From contig JAZOVQ010000012.1 in the NCBI GenBank assembly GCA_045658805.1, positions 1 to 7,903 of the forward strand: DNA of 7,903 nt, given 5' to 3'. This DNA comes from Scatosoma sp045658805 (GTDB lineage: Bacteria; Bacillota; Clostridia; Christensenellales; Borkfalkiaceae). The notes beneath the pieces are model-generated. The model did no database searches, had not been told where the DNA came from, and saw nothing but the letters and a program-made list of their open reading frames with translations. This document shows, piece after piece, positions 1 through 6,986 of this stretch (position 1 is the first letter of the stretch; each line of letters opens with the position of its first letter). Position numbers and translations under genes: made by a program.

Positions 1-354
1 CGTATTATAGGTTGGATCCCCAAAAGGAATAGCAATTATTTTTTCATCAAGAGAGCCACTATCCACCATCTTGATTACCCCTATCGGATAACATTTTACA
101 AGTGTGCAGGGATAAATCGTTTCTCCCCCTAAAACAAGCACATCCAACGGGTCTCCGTCATCTGCATACGTTCGGGGAATAAAGCCGTAGTTTGCAGGAT
201 ACACCGTTGATGTGTACAATACTCTATCCAACTTTAATAATCCCGTTTCTTTATCCAATTCATACTTTGCCTTACAACCTTTGGGGATTTCAATAAATAC
301 CTCAAAGCTCTTTGTTGTAATGCGTTCGGGACTAATATCATGCCACACGTTCAT
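1..354 (-). CDS. ppa: Family I inorganic pyrophosphatase, 3' part cut by window edge
   Basis: This cytoplasmic Mg2+-dependent enzyme hydrolyses pyrophosphate to two phosphates. Only the first 118 codons are inside the window; I translated them directly from the minus strand. The start MNVWHDISPE is the usual beginning of this family in clostridia. The active-site residues line up with those of E. coli PPase as I remember it: E22, K30, E32, R44, Y52, Y56, the signature DDGDPLD (D66, D68, D71), then D98, D103 and K105. The remaining part of about 60 residues lies beyond base 1. An AGGAG site at 363-367 sits eight bases before the ATG. The start lies inside the end of the transporter gene (17-base overlap, 338-354), so the two are probably translationally coupled. 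Family and name are secure. Its presence in this operon suggests it removes pyrophosphate or supplies phosphate, which is inference. Confidence 0.95.
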   Translation of the reverse strand, partial: MNVWHDISPERITTKSFEVFIEIPKGCKAKYELDKETGLLKLDRVLYTSTVYPANYGFIPRTYADDGDPLDVLVLGGETIYPCTLVKCYPIGVIKMVDSGSLDEKIIAIPFGDPTYNT

Positions 355-1591
355 TTTTCTTTCTCCTAACAAGACTCATCACGCCATAGAAAACACTGAT
401 ACCTACCGCGACCACACAGAGGCTGAACAAAAGCCAAAAAACAGCATTCCAACCACCCATGTCTGCGATTAAACCTAATCCATAGGAGCTTAATGCGCTT
501 CCTAAATAACAAAAGCCATTCAAAATCCCCGCCAAACGACCAGAATTCAGTTTATCTTTCCAATAAAGCGGAGCCATACTCGTTACAATATTATTTACGC
601 CAGACATTAGACACGCCACAACACCAAAACTGCCAACCGTAACGATAAGCAAGCCAGTGGGCAGACATAATATTACTATACCGATAAATAATGCCGCCGT
701 ACCAAAAAGGATAGCAGCCAGCATTACAAAATCAGCGATTCTTTTTCGCATAAAAAGAACGACCCATATCCCGCAAACCGCCAGCAAGGGAAGCACTATT
801 GTTATAAGTATGCTCACATAATCCGGCAATGCATACGTCTCTTTCAAAATCATCGGAACCCACGTGGTTAAACCGTCTTTCACAAGATTATCTACAACCG
901 CGAAAAAGGCAAGAATACAAATGGGAAACCACAAAATCCCTAATTTCTTTTTTTGCTTGGTTTGAATTTTTCCTGGAATAGATACGACATCTTCTTTCAA
1001 GTTCTTATGTACTAATTTGGGGTAAAATACAAACCAAAATACAGCAACCGAAGGCAATAATGTCCCAGCAACAATAAACATTAATTTATAAAAACCAATA
1101 GAAACGAATAAAGCACTAAGACCGTACACAAAAAAAGTACCCGTCGCAACCGTTGTTCCCATTACAAAGACTGCACGTGAAACATCTTTTTTATCTAAAG
1201 TTTGTGACAACAAGCTAATTAATGAAGGCCACAGAACAGATAATGCCGCGCCATTTATCAGCCAAAAATATTTTATAAACGCAAAGTTGTTAAAAATCCC
1301 AACCAATAGATTCATCAACCCTGAAACGATTAAACTGCCAAAAACAAAAAATCTAAAGGGGTATCGTTTACAAAAAAATCCGTTAAAAATCTGCCCTATC
1401 CCATACGCGAAAAAGAAAAAAGTGCTTACCATACCGGCTGTAGAATGCGAAATGCAATACTCCGCTTCTATTTGCGTGATATTGGCATTATATCCCAATT
1501 TTCCCAAATATGAACACGTATAAACAATCCAACATAATGCAATCAATAAAGTTGTCGAGCTAAATGCTTTTTTTTCGTTTTGACCTTTCAT
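338..1591 (-). CDS. MFS transporter, organophosphate:phosphate antiporter (GlpT/UhpT-like) type
   Basis: A 417-residue inner-membrane carrier with about twelve hydrophobic helices in two halves, joined by a Lys-rich cytoplasmic loop at about 191-218. The N-terminal half carries a helix 1 segment YLGKLGYNANI (29-39), a helix 2 segment FAYGIGQ (61-67) and GAALSVLWPS (114-123), all of the kind seen in OPA-family antiporters. By eye, K31 falls where GlpT has R45, and K238 in NLVKDGLTTWVP falls where GlpT has R269 (LLRYGILDWSP). Those two arginines bind the substrate phosphate in GlpT, so both positions stay basic here. Likely substrate is a phosphorylated or anionic small molecule; glycerol 3-phosphate is suggested by the dehydrogenase genes upstream but is not proven. 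The ATG follows the phosphatase stop by three bases, with AAGGA inside that gene as ribosome site. It could instead carry another organic anion. Confidence 0.85.
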   Translation of the reverse strand: MKGQNEKKAFSSTTLLIALCWIVYTCSYLGKLGYNANITQIEAEYCISHSTAGMVSTFFFFAYGIGQIFNGFFCKRYPFRFFVFGSLIVSGLMNLLVGIFNNFAFIKYFWLINGAALSVLWPSLISLLSQTLDKKDVSRAVFVMGTTVATGTFFVYGLSALFVSIGFYKLMFIVAGTLLPSVAVFWFVFYPKLVHKNLKEDVVSIPGKIQTKQKKKLGILWFPICILAFFAVVDNLVKDGLTTWVPMILKETYALPDYVSILITIVLPLLAVCGIWVVLFMRKRIADFVMLAAILFGTAALFIGIVILCLPTGLLIVTVGSFGVVACLMSGVNNIVTSMAPLYWKDKLNSGRLAGILNGFCYLGSALSSYGLGLIADMGGWNAVFWLLFSLCVVAVGISVFYGVMSLVRRKKNERVA

Positions 1592-1594
1592 TTC

Positions 1595-2377
1595 TTATAT
1601 TCCTTCATTCAAAATGTCACCAACGCCATTTAAGACATACCTAGGCTGATACGGGAATTGCAACAAATCCTCTCTCTTGGTAACCCCACTTAACACCAAG
1701 ACGGTATCAATATTTGATTCGATACCTGCAATAATATCCGTAACCATTCTATCACCAATAAACGCCACGTCCGCACTATGGCAATCCAACTTTTTCAAGC
1801 CGTGACGAAGCATTAAAGGGTTCGGTTTACCGACAAAATACGCTTTTTTGCCCGTAGCAATTTCAATAGGAGCAATCAAAGACCCTGTCGCTGGCATAAT
1901 CCCCTTTTCCGTTACACCAACGGTATCAGGATTTGCACCTATCAATTTTGCGCCGCCGCGAACTAGCTCAATCGCCTTTTCAAGCTTTTCAAAATTATAG
2001 GTCCTTGTTTCCCCAAGCACCACGTAATCGGGGTTTACGTCATTCATATAAATTTTTTTATCATACATAGCTTTTGTCAACGCAGCTTCACCGATTACAT
2101 ACGCTGTGCAACCCGGTTTTTGCGTGTGCAGAAATTCCGCTGTTGCCATCGCACTCGTATAAAAATGTGAGGCCGACACTTTCAACCCCATACGTTCAAG
2201 TTTCATCGACAATTCATGGGGCGTTCTTTCGGGGCTATTAGTCAAAAAGATGAATTTTTTATCTTTTTCAATCAGCCAAGTCACAAATTCACGAACGCCG
2301 TCTAAAATCTGACTGCCATGATAAATCACGCCGTCCATATCACAAATAAACGCTTTTTTATTTTGTATCTCCTGCAT
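1595..2377 (-). CDS. nagD: NagD-like HAD-IIA phosphatase
   Basis: A 260-residue soluble phosphatase of the haloacid dehalogenase superfamily, subclass IIA. Motif I is DMDGV with nucleophile D13 and acid/base D15, motif II is T46 in LTNSPER, motif III is K184 in VGKPNP, and motif IV is GDRMVTD (D209, D214), which holds Mg2+. The cap segment is very close to E. coli NagD as I recall it: FYTSAMATA (72-80), YVIGEAAL (93-100), DVNPDYVVLGETRTYN (113-128) and GANPDT (147-152). NagD prefers UMP and other nucleoside monophosphates but is promiscuous, so sugar phosphates or glycerol 3-phosphate remain possible here. The gene starts eleven bases after the MgtC-like stop with AGAGG five bases before ATG, and ends three bases before the transporter start. 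It is the second HAD-IIA enzyme in this operon and clearly diverged from the first. Confidence 0.9.
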   Translation of the reverse strand: MQEIQNKKAFICDMDGVIYHGSQILDGVREFVTWLIEKDKKFIFLTNSPERTPHELSMKLERMGLKVSASHFYTSAMATAEFLHTQKPGCTAYVIGEAALTKAMYDKKIYMNDVNPDYVVLGETRTYNFEKLEKAIELVRGGAKLIGANPDTVGVTEKGIMPATGSLIAPIEIATGKKAYFVGKPNPLMLRHGLKKLDCHSADVAFIGDRMVTDIIAGIESNIDTVLVLSGVTKREDLLQFPYQPRYVLNGVGDILNEGI

Positions 2378-2388
2378 AATAACCTCTC

Positions 2389-3051
2389 TTAATTATCGTC
2401 ATAGCGTTCAATCGAACGTATAAACTTGTGCGATTTCATAATTTCGTCTAATGCCGTAGAAGAATATTCAATATCCGTATCCAAAATCGCTTGATAAATC
2501 AGTTCTTCACCCTGACGCTCCACCACAAGGCGGTTGTATCTGTCAATATCAAACAAGGCTTTTACCTGTTCACGTTCGTTTGTATCTTGCACAAAAACGA
2601 TTTTAATAGAATAGTTTTTCTTGTGACGAAAAATCTTTCTATGTAAACAAAATTGAATTAACACTAAAACAACCGTTGCAATAATCGCAATTAACCACAA
2701 ACCACCGCCACAAGCCATACCGATACCAGCCGTCGTCCAGACACCTGCCGCCGTCGTAAGACCATGCACTACGTTTTTCTTATAAACGATAATTCCTGCG
2801 CCCAGGAAACCAATCCCTGCAACGATTTGTGCCGCTACACGTGCCGAATCCGCTTCACTATCAAATGCAAACTTTGATATAACCATCATCAAAGCCGCGC
2901 CAAACGCAACGATTGTGTGCGTCCTGATCCCCGCTTCTTTATCCCTCAATTTTCTTTCCAAGCCGATAAAAAAACCTAACAACGCCGCTAATATCAAATC
3001 AAGCGCTAACCATAACTGCTCAAGATTTAAGTATTCTAATAACCTTTCCAT
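2389..3051 (-). CDS. MgtC/SapB-family membrane protein
   Basis: A 220-residue integral membrane protein. About five hydrophobic segments (roughly 13-30, 44-62, 70-90, 98-114 and 116-136) are followed by a charged cytoplasmic tail (about 137-220) that matches the ACT-like C-terminal domain of full-length MgtC proteins. Family signatures are plain: GLERKLRDKEAGIRTHTIV (30-48), ARVAAQIVAGIGFLGAGII (70-88) and GLTTAAGVWTTAGIG (97-111). In Salmonella, MgtC is needed at low Mg2+ and inside macrophages, and it damps the F1Fo ATPase and phosphate uptake; most family members elsewhere have unknown roles. Lying between two Mg2+-dependent phosphatases and in one transcript with a pyrophosphatase, it may connect phosphate release with Mg2+ or phosphate balance, which is inference. 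Ribosome site GAGGT precedes the ATG; the gap to the upstream gene is 17 bases. Confidence 0.9.
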   Translation of the reverse strand: MERLLEYLNLEQLWLALDLILAALLGFFIGLERKLRDKEAGIRTHTIVAFGAALMMVISKFAFDSEADSARVAAQIVAGIGFLGAGIIVYKKNVVHGLTTAAGVWTTAGIGMACGGGLWLIAIIATVVLVLIQFCLHRKIFRHKKNYSIKIVFVQDTNEREQVKALFDIDRYNRLVVERQGEELIYQAILDTDIEYSSTALDEIMKSHKFIRSIERYDDN

Positions 3052-3068
3052 GCTTACCTCAATGACAA

Positions 3069-3887
3069 TTACAATTCTATTTCTTTTACGTGATTCAACA
3101 AGAACGTAGGTTTTTCAACACCCTGCGCCTCGTTTACTTCATCCAAAGTAACCTCACCACTCAACACGCACACAGTATCCACCCCTGCATTGTTCCCCGA
3201 TGCAATATCCGTATAACATCTATCACCGATAACAACCGTTTCTTCAGGTTTTGCGCCGAATTTTTTCATTACTTCGAATATCATAGTCGGTTGTGGTTTC
3301 CCTATAAAAATAGGTTTTTTACCCGTCGCGCGTTCGTAACTTTGACACATTGAACCGCAATCAGGAATGTAACCAAACTCCACAGGACAAACCCAGTCAG
3401 GGTTGGTTGCATAATAGGGCAAATCGTGCAACGTCAACATTTTGGAAGTATTATACATCTTCTCGGCCGTTAATTCGGTGTCGAACGCCACAACAATCGC
3501 CCCCGCATTGTCTGTATATTCTTCTGTAATATGCAAACCGCTTGCTTTATATTCATTTACAAGTGACGTTGTGCCTTGCAAATAAATTAAATCATTTGCG
3601 TGCTTTTCCTTAAGTAACATTAACATTGCTTGCGCGGACGTAAAGAAGTGTTCTTCCGTTACATTCGTCAAGCCAAGGCGGTGTAATTTTTTGACGTAAT
3701 CAGACACCGATTTAGAGGCATTATTTGTAATAAACACATACCTGCCCCCTTTGTTTTCGATTTTTTGCAATAATTCAGGAACACCTTCAAACAAATTTTC
3801 CCCAAGGTAAATTGTGCCATCCATATCGAATAAGAACAGCTTTTTATCCTTTAATCTCGTTGCATCATTCCCATAAAAATCTTTCAT
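3069..3887 (-). CDS. HAD-IIA family phosphatase (sugar-phosphate / phosphoglycolate / glycerol-3-phosphate type)
   Basis: A 272-residue soluble Mg2+-dependent phosphatase. The catalytic motifs are complete: LFDMDGT with nucleophile D21 and D23, ITNNASKS with T54, IGKPQP with K197, and VVIGDRCYTD with D222 and D227. The C2-type cap occupies roughly 80-190. Relatives include the p-nitrophenyl phosphatase/phosphoglycolate phosphatase group, Bacillus AraL and a mycobacterial glycerol-3-phosphate phosphatase, so glycerol 3-phosphate or a similar triose or sugar phosphate is a reasonable guess in this context. The substrate cannot be read from the sequence. It follows the DUF1667 gene after nine bases, with an AGAGGT ribosome site five to six bases before the ATG, and is followed by the MgtC-like gene. 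Compared with the NagD-like paralogue downstream it shares only the core motifs, so it is not a recent duplicate. Confidence 0.88.
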   Translation of the reverse strand: MKDFYGNDATRLKDKKLFLFDMDGTIYLGENLFEGVPELLQKIENKGGRYVFITNNASKSVSDYVKKLHRLGLTNVTEEHFFTSAQAMLMLLKEKHANDLIYLQGTTSLVNEYKASGLHITEEYTDNAGAIVVAFDTELTAEKMYNTSKMLTLHDLPYYATNPDWVCPVEFGYIPDCGSMCQSYERATGKKPIFIGKPQPTMIFEVMKKFGAKPEETVVIGDRCYTDIASGNNAGVDTVCVLSGEVTLDEVNEAQGVEKPTFLLNHVKEIEL

Positions 3888-3896
3888 ATCAACCTC

Positions 3897-4241
3897 TTAA
3901 AAATTCCCTGCAACGACCAAATTCGCATCGTCGCAAATATTTTCCACAAGAATATTCCCCAACGCAACGGGCATTTTACAGCTTGTTGCATTGATTTTTT
4001 TCATGACCTCAAAAATAGCATCCTTGCGTACGGGTCTATCCGTTTTTACGGGTATCATTTCCCCGTTATCCGCACGAACGGTGGAAGTCACCACACGTTT
4101 GGGACATACCACTTCCGCCTCGGCATAAAGGTTCCCGCGTGGGCAAGTGTTGCCTTTAACGGAAAGCACCACGCCATTTTCCACTTCCACTTTGATTTCG
4201 CAACCGATAGGACATTCGATACAAGTTAAACTCTTTTTCAT
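3897..4241 (-). CDS. DUF1667 (COG3862) four-cysteine protein, probable [4Fe-4S] partner of the dehydrogenase
   Basis: A small soluble protein of 114 residues. The N-terminus has C7-x2-C10-x3-C14 and then C33 in NTCPRG, a spacing like the [4Fe-4S] domain at the start of molybdopterin oxidoreductases. Further cysteines are C46 in VVCPKRVVTSTV, C88 and C103. The conserved pattern CxxCPxGC ... CPRG ... YAxxE ... P.RVVTSTV marks the DUF1667 family. In clostridia and Thermotoga this family is encoded directly after a GlpA-type dehydrogenase and an FAD/NAD oxidoreductase, as here, so an electron-transfer subunit is likely; I know of no biochemical proof. The ATG overlaps the preceding stop in ATGA (4238-4241), with GGAGGT upstream, so the two proteins are probably made in equal amounts. 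Confidence 0.9.
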   Translation of the reverse strand: MKKSLTCIECPIGCEIKVEVENGVVLSVKGNTCPRGNLYAEAEVVCPKRVVTSTVRADNGEMIPVKTDRPVRKDAIFEVMKKINATSCKMPVALGNILVENICDDANLVVAGNF

Positions 4242-5494
4242 TCTTGCACCTCCAATGAAACCTCGATTTTCCCGTCGATTTCACCAAATTTATTTTTGAT
4301 AAGCATCAGCGTTTCCATTTCTCCTGGAACAGCAATTTGTTTTTTCTTTTGCAACAAAATCTTATCGCCACACTTTGCGGTAATCGTACAATTCTTAAAC
4401 GTATTGGTTACACGGAAAAACAATTTTACGTTTTCATCCAAGGTCTTATCCAACTTTTGCGGACATACATAAGAGACGTTTTTGCCGTTGGTAACTTCCA
4501 CATAATTATGCGCCGTTTTACCTTCTAAAACATATTTCGCTGCATACCTGCCTGCCATCTCCGCTTCTTCGGATACAAAATCTACAAGGTCATGCACCTG
4601 CAAAACGTTACCGCAAGCAAAGATCCCCTCTTCGCTTGTTTCGCGCGTTTGGCTAACGACTGCACCGCGCGTTTTCGGGGATAACTCTATCCCTGCTTCT
4701 TTCGTCAATTCATTTTCAGGAATAAGCCCAACCGAGAACAAAACGGTGTCGCAATCAAAGCGCATTTCCGTACCTGCAATCGGTTGCTTGTTTTCATCTA
4801 CTTTGGAAATAACCACTCCCGTGACGCGCTTTTCCCCTTCGATTTTCGTAATGGTATGATTGAGGTAAAGCGGAATATCAAAATCGTCCAAACATTGCGC
4901 AATGTTACGTTTTAACCCGCTGGAATAGGGCATAATTTCGCACACAGCAAGCACCTTTGCCCCTTCCAAGGTCATACGGCGAGCCATAATCAAGCCGATG
5001 TCACCCGAACCGAGAATAACGACTTTTTTACCGGGCATATAACCCTTGATATTGACGTATTTTTGCGCCGTACCTGCCGAGTAAATCCCTGCTGGACGCG
5101 TACCTGCTACATTCAAAGCACCTCTACTTCTCTCACGGCAACCCATCGCTAAAATCACCGATTTTGCTTGCAGGGTAAAAATACCGCTCGTTGTATTAAT
5201 GGCTGTAATTTTCTTATCCTTTGTCAAAGATAAAACGGTGGTTTCCGTTAAAACTTCAATCTTACGTTCACGAACACCTTGCACAAAACGAGCCGCATAT
5301 TCGGGACCCGAAAGACTTTCCTTAAATCTCGTCAATCCAAAGCCGTTGTGGATGCATTGATTAAGGATACCGCCCATTTTATCTTCGCGTTCCAAAACCA
5401 AAATATCTTTTACGCCGTTGTCATACGCGGAAATTGCCGCCGCAAGCCCCGCAGGGCCCCCGCCGATTATCACAATATCATACGTGTTTTTCAT
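4238..5494 (-). CDS. FAD/NAD(P)-dependent oxidoreductase (pyridine nucleotide-disulfide type), partner of the GlpA-like protein
   Basis: A 418-residue flavoprotein. FAD-binding GGGPAG is at 11-16 with the acidic E35 at the end of the second strand; a second Rossmann fold starts at GSGDIG (162-167), where NAD(P)H is expected; the C-terminal FAD motif is GIFACGNVLQV (290-300). C47 in LNQCIHNGFG and GCRERSRG (118-125) are typical of the group. Residues from about 330 on form an added domain rich in beta-type sequence. The frame is open for 40 more codons upstream, but the start at 5494 is preferred: it puts the FAD motif at the N-terminus, has GGGGG seven bases before it, and overlaps the previous stop as ATGA. 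It plays the place of GlpB in the operon and probably passes electrons between the GlpA-like flavin and NAD+ or another carrier, which is inference. Confidence 0.9.
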   Translation of the reverse strand: MKNTYDIVIIGGGPAGLAAAISAYDNGVKDILVLEREDKMGGILNQCIHNGFGLTRFKESLSGPEYAARFVQGVRERKIEVLTETTVLSLTKDKKITAINTTSGIFTLQAKSVILAMGCRERSRGALNVAGTRPAGIYSAGTAQKYVNIKGYMPGKKVVILGSGDIGLIMARRMTLEGAKVLAVCEIMPYSSGLKRNIAQCLDDFDIPLYLNHTITKIEGEKRVTGVVISKVDENKQPIAGTEMRFDCDTVLFSVGLIPENELTKEAGIELSPKTRGAVVSQTRETSEEGIFACGNVLQVHDLVDFVSEEAEMAGRYAAKYVLEGKTAHNYVEVTNGKNVSYVCPQKLDKTLDENVKLFFRVTNTFKNCTITAKCGDKILLQKKKQIAVPGEMETLMLIKNKFGEIDGKIEVSLEVQE

Positions 5495-6918
5495 TTCGTT
5501 ACCCCCGTTAAAAGGTGTGAACTTTTCCCGTTCTTTGTTACACTCGTCAAAGAGATACCCCTTTCTTTCGCAATCAACTCGGCTACATAAGGCTGACAAA
5601 AACCACCTTGGCATCTGCCCATCCCCGAGCGCGTTCTACGCTTTACACCGTCAATATCCTTTGCCGGAGGATTTTCACGGATTGCACGTAAAATTTCCCC
5701 TTCCGTTACCTGCTCACAACGGCATACAATTTTGCCGTAGGACGGATCTTGCTTTATAATTTCGTTCTTTTCTTCCATGGTTAAATGTTTGAAGAAATAA
5801 TCTGGGGTTCTCGTACCGTTAAATACTTCATTCCTTGCAAGAGGCAACATACCGCCGACAAGCGTTTCCACCACGTATTTTGCAATCGCAGGCGATGCCG
5901 TTAAGCCGGGGGATTCAATACCAGCACAGTGGATAACCCCTTTTGCAGTCTTACTTTCCTCGATGATAAAGTCGTGTCTATCCGAGAACGCGCGCACACC
6001 TGCAAACGAAGTAATCGTATTAAACAAAGGAACGTTTTTACACATTTTTCTTGCCTTTTCAATCACGAAAGCCAACCCGTCAGCACTCGTTTCAGTGCTA
6101 TCATTTCCTTCTTCTGCCGTAGGACCAAGCAAAATATTGTTGTCTACCGTTTGCGTAACAAGAATACCTTTGCCTAGTTTCGTAGGCGTGAAGAACAAGG
6201 TGTGCGAAATAAAATCCCCGCTTTCTCTATCCAAAAGGATATATTCCCCCTTTCTTGCGCCGATTTGAATATCGGTATCACCGACCATTTCCGCGATTTT
6301 ACCACTGTGTAAGCCCGCACAGTTGATAACAAGCTTTGCGCACACTTCTTGCCCGTCTTCCGACTTTACAAGGTAGCCATTTTCCGTCTTTTCAATAGCC
6401 GTTACGGTGAAATCCGTTTTCAAAATTGCACCATTGTCCATAGCGTTACCGATGGATGCAATCGTCAATTCATAAGGGCAAACAATACCGCCCGTAGGCG
6501 CATACAAAGCCGCAATTGCTTCATCAGAGATATTCTTCTCCATTTCACGAAGACGCCCTTGATCTATGATCTCCAAGCCCTCTACGCCGTTAATTTCGCC
6601 GCGAAACTTCAAATCTTTGAGTGTTTTGAAATCTTCTTCCGAAAATGCTACAACCAAGGAGCCATTACGACGGAACTTCACGCCCAAATCTGCGCAAACG
6701 CCTTCCATCATCTTGTTGCCTTCTACATTAAATTTTGCCTTCAAGCTGCCTATTGCTGCATCAAAGCCAGCATGCGCAATGCCGCTGTTTGCTTTGCTTT
6801 CTCCCATCGCAACGTCACTCGCTTTTTCCACAAGGCATACGTTCAATTGATATTTGGTCAATTCCCGCAAAATAAGCCCTCCGACAACGCCGCCACCTAT
6901 TACAATTACGTCAAACAT
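5491..6918 (-). CDS. glpA: FAD-dependent dehydrogenase, GlpA/LhgO type, with C-terminal BFD-like [2Fe-2S] domain
   Basis: A 475-residue flavoprotein, first gene of the operon. A DAO-type fold covers about 3-360: GGGVVGG (8-14), E31 for the FAD ribose, SKANSGIAHAGF (41-52), VINCAGLHS (197-205), ARKGEY (221-226), FAGVRAF (305-311) and HCAGIESPGLTASPA (330-344). The tail carries a BFD-like [2Fe-2S] site, C399-x-C401 and C436-x4-C441. This architecture with a following FAD/NAD oxidoreductase and DUF1667 protein is annotated as anaerobic-type glycerol-3-phosphate dehydrogenase in clostridia and Thermotoga, giving dihydroxyacetone phosphate. The N-terminal half also resembles L-2-hydroxyglutarate oxidase (COG0579), so another 2-hydroxy acid or polyol phosphate cannot be excluded; the symbol is tentative. 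AGGAG at 6925-6929 lies six bases before the ATG. No membrane segment is seen. Confidence 0.85.
   Translation of the reverse strand: MFDVIVIGGGVVGGLILRELTKYQLNVCLVEKASDVAMGESKANSGIAHAGFDAAIGSLKAKFNVEGNKMMEGVCADLGVKFRRNGSLVVAFSEEDFKTLKDLKFRGEINGVEGLEIIDQGRLREMEKNISDEAIAALYAPTGGIVCPYELTIASIGNAMDNGAILKTDFTVTAIEKTENGYLVKSEDGQEVCAKLVINCAGLHSGKIAEMVGDTDIQIGARKGEYILLDRESGDFISHTLFFTPTKLGKGILVTQTVDNNILLGPTAEEGNDSTETSADGLAFVIEKARKMCKNVPLFNTITSFAGVRAFSDRHDFIIEESKTAKGVIHCAGIESPGLTASPAIAKYVVETLVGGMLPLARNEVFNGTRTPDYFFKHLTMEEKNEIIKQDPSYGKIVCRCEQVTEGEILRAIRENPPAKDIDGVKRRTRSGMGRCQGGFCQPYVAELIAKERGISLTSVTKNGKSSHLLTGVTK
5495..5507 (-). promoter_or_regulatory. G-rich ribosome binding site that decides the oxidoreductase start
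   Basis: CGGGGGT on the minus strand (5501-5507) sits seven bases before the ATG at 5494, within the last codons of the GlpA-like gene. It is a GGGGG run rather than the usual GGAGG, but together with the ATGA overlap it supports this start over the longer open frame reaching 5614. Confidence 0.65.
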
Positions 6919-6924
6919 TTTTTA

Positions 6925-6929
6925 CTCCT
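6925..6929 (-). promoter_or_regulatory. Ribosome binding site of the GlpA-like gene
   Basis: AGGAG on the minus strand lies six bases before the ATG at 6918. It confirms that start for the first gene of the operon, with the FAD motif beginning at residue 8. Confidence 0.85.
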
Positions 6930-6958
6930 GTATTTACTTGACTTTATTTATTATTTTT

Positions 6959-6986
6959 ATTATACTAAAAATATCAAAACAGTCAA
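6959..6986 (-). promoter_or_regulatory. Sigma-A-type promoter of the eight-gene operon
   Basis: On the minus strand TTGACT (6981-6986) and TATAAT (6959-6964) are separated by 16 bases. The -10 box is perfect and the -35 box differs at one position from consensus. Transcription would begin near 6952, giving a leader of about 34 bases before the GlpA-like start. All downstream gaps in the operon are too short for another obvious promoter, so this is probably the main one. Confidence 0.75.

Noticed and set aside
212..472. Plus-strand open frame over the ppa/transporter junction
   Set aside because: It is opposite two genes with clear family motifs and its product has no recognisable features.
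1595..3887. The two HAD-IIA genes as a recent tandem duplication
   Set aside because: They share only the catalytic motifs; the cap regions differ and an MgtC gene separates them, so they are old paralogues.
5495..5614. Forty-codon N-terminal extension of the FAD/NAD oxidoreductase
   Set aside because: The extension overlaps the end of the GlpA-like gene, would put the FAD motif about 50 residues in, and the internal ATG has both a G-rich ribosome site and an ATGA overlap.
6919..6958. Leader riboswitch or GlpP-type antiterminator before the operon
   Set aside because: The leader is only about 34 bases from the predicted start of transcription, with no hairpin followed by a T run.
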